Assembly (NCBI GenBank): GCA_029213105.1
Contig: JARGNS010000043.1
Coordinates: forward strand, 5,055 to 13,451
Source of the DNA: Planctomycetota bacterium
GTDB lineage: Bacteria > Planctomycetota > PLA2 > JAEUHO01
DNA length: 8,397 bases
Direction of reading: 5' to 3'
Part shown: piece after piece, positions 8,311 through 8,397 of the stretch
How positions within the stretch are numbered: position 1 is the stretch's first letter
Layout of the letters: every line of letters begins with the position of its first letter
The notes under the pieces: model-generated
The model's input: only the letters and a program-made list of their open reading frames with translations
The model's database searches: none
Told to the model about the DNA's origin: nothing
Made by a program: the position numbers and the translations under genes

Positions 8311-8397
8311 CGGCCCGTCCAGGCGGGGGGCGGGGGCGGGGGCGGGACACGTCCCGCCGTGGCCGGCACGCGCACGACGGGTGCCGGGCTCGCGGGG
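8307..8397 (-). CDS. C-terminal tail of an unidentified upstream gene
   Basis: One minus-strand frame is open from the right edge to a TGA at 8309-8307 that overlaps the lptE GTG in a GTGA arrangement. The 29 visible residues include PASPAPVVRVPATAGRV, then seven prolines, then AWTGR. This is a low-complexity tail with no recognisable domain. The overlapping stop/start and G/C third positions favour a real gene end, but with so little sequence and such base composition an accidental open frame cannot be excluded. No function is proposed. Confidence 0.4.
   Translation of the reverse strand, partial: PASPAPVVRVPATAGRVPPPPPPPAWTGR
8325..8346 (+). other. G-quadruplex motif with single-base loops upstream of lptE
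   Basis: The plus strand has four G-runs of 6, 5, 5 and 3, each separated by one C (8325-8330, 8332-8336, 8338-8342, 8344-8346). Single-nucleotide loops are the most favourable class for parallel quadruplexes. The tract ends 15 bp upstream of the lptE GTG and is the complement of the polyproline codons of the preceding frame. The proline coding alone may explain it. Confidence 0.6.
8341..8358. repeat. Perfect 8-bp inverted repeat beside the G-tract
   Basis: GGCGGGAC (8341-8348), a 2-bp centre AC, and GTCCCGCC (8351-8358) form a perfect dyad. As RNA it could fold as a 7-bp stem with a CACG-type tetraloop. On the minus strand it lies about 31-48 bases before the lptE start, inside the presumed end of the upstream gene. 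It could be an operator, an attenuator-like hairpin, or chance in very GC-rich sequence. Confidence 0.4.

Overview
This is a GC-rich, gene-dense chromosomal window from a bacterium with an outer membrane. The diderm inference rests on an LptE-type lipoprotein gene of LPS transport. A CdaA-type c-di-AMP synthase next to ftsH and folP argues against a typical gammaproteobacterium. A high-GC planctomycete or a former deltaproteobacterial lineage would fit, but the sequence alone does not settle this. I see no mobile element, CRISPR array, tRNA or rRNA, and this reads as housekeeping DNA.

Layout, following transcription on the minus strand from the right edge. The window opens with the proline-rich tail of an unidentified gene (8397-8307), whose stop overlaps the GTG of an lptE-like gene (8310-7859). 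That lptE appears frameshifted near its 3' end. It is followed by ftsH (7763-5760), folP (5731-4946), cdaA (4911-4093) and a ybbR/cdaR-like gene (4091-2814). From ftsH onward the gaps are 28, 34 and 1 nt, so ftsH-folP-cdaA-ybbR looks like one operon. glmM (1412-2773) lies on the plus strand and ends tail-to-tail with ybbR. A 65-bp divergent gap then separates glmM from a minus-strand pair, tsaB (1346-678) and alr (676 to beyond the left edge).

Functional theme: the cell envelope and its control. GlmM makes glucosamine-1-phosphate for peptidoglycan and LPS, Alr makes D-alanine, LptE serves LPS export, and FtsH is the membrane quality-control protease. CdaA makes c-di-AMP and YbbR is its usual membrane partner. 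FolP (folate synthesis) and TsaB (tRNA t6A modification) are the metabolic and translational neighbours. The cluster combines two known arrangements: ftsH-folP-glmM (enterobacteria) and cdaA-ybbR-glmM (Firmicutes), but with glmM turned round.

No wholly new system is evident. The points most worth a second look are a perfect 7-bp inverted repeat over the cdaA ribosome-binding region, the frameshift in lptE, the convergent orientation of glmM, a tandem duplication that forms the ybbR stop codon, and two G-quadruplex-type tracts flanking lptE.
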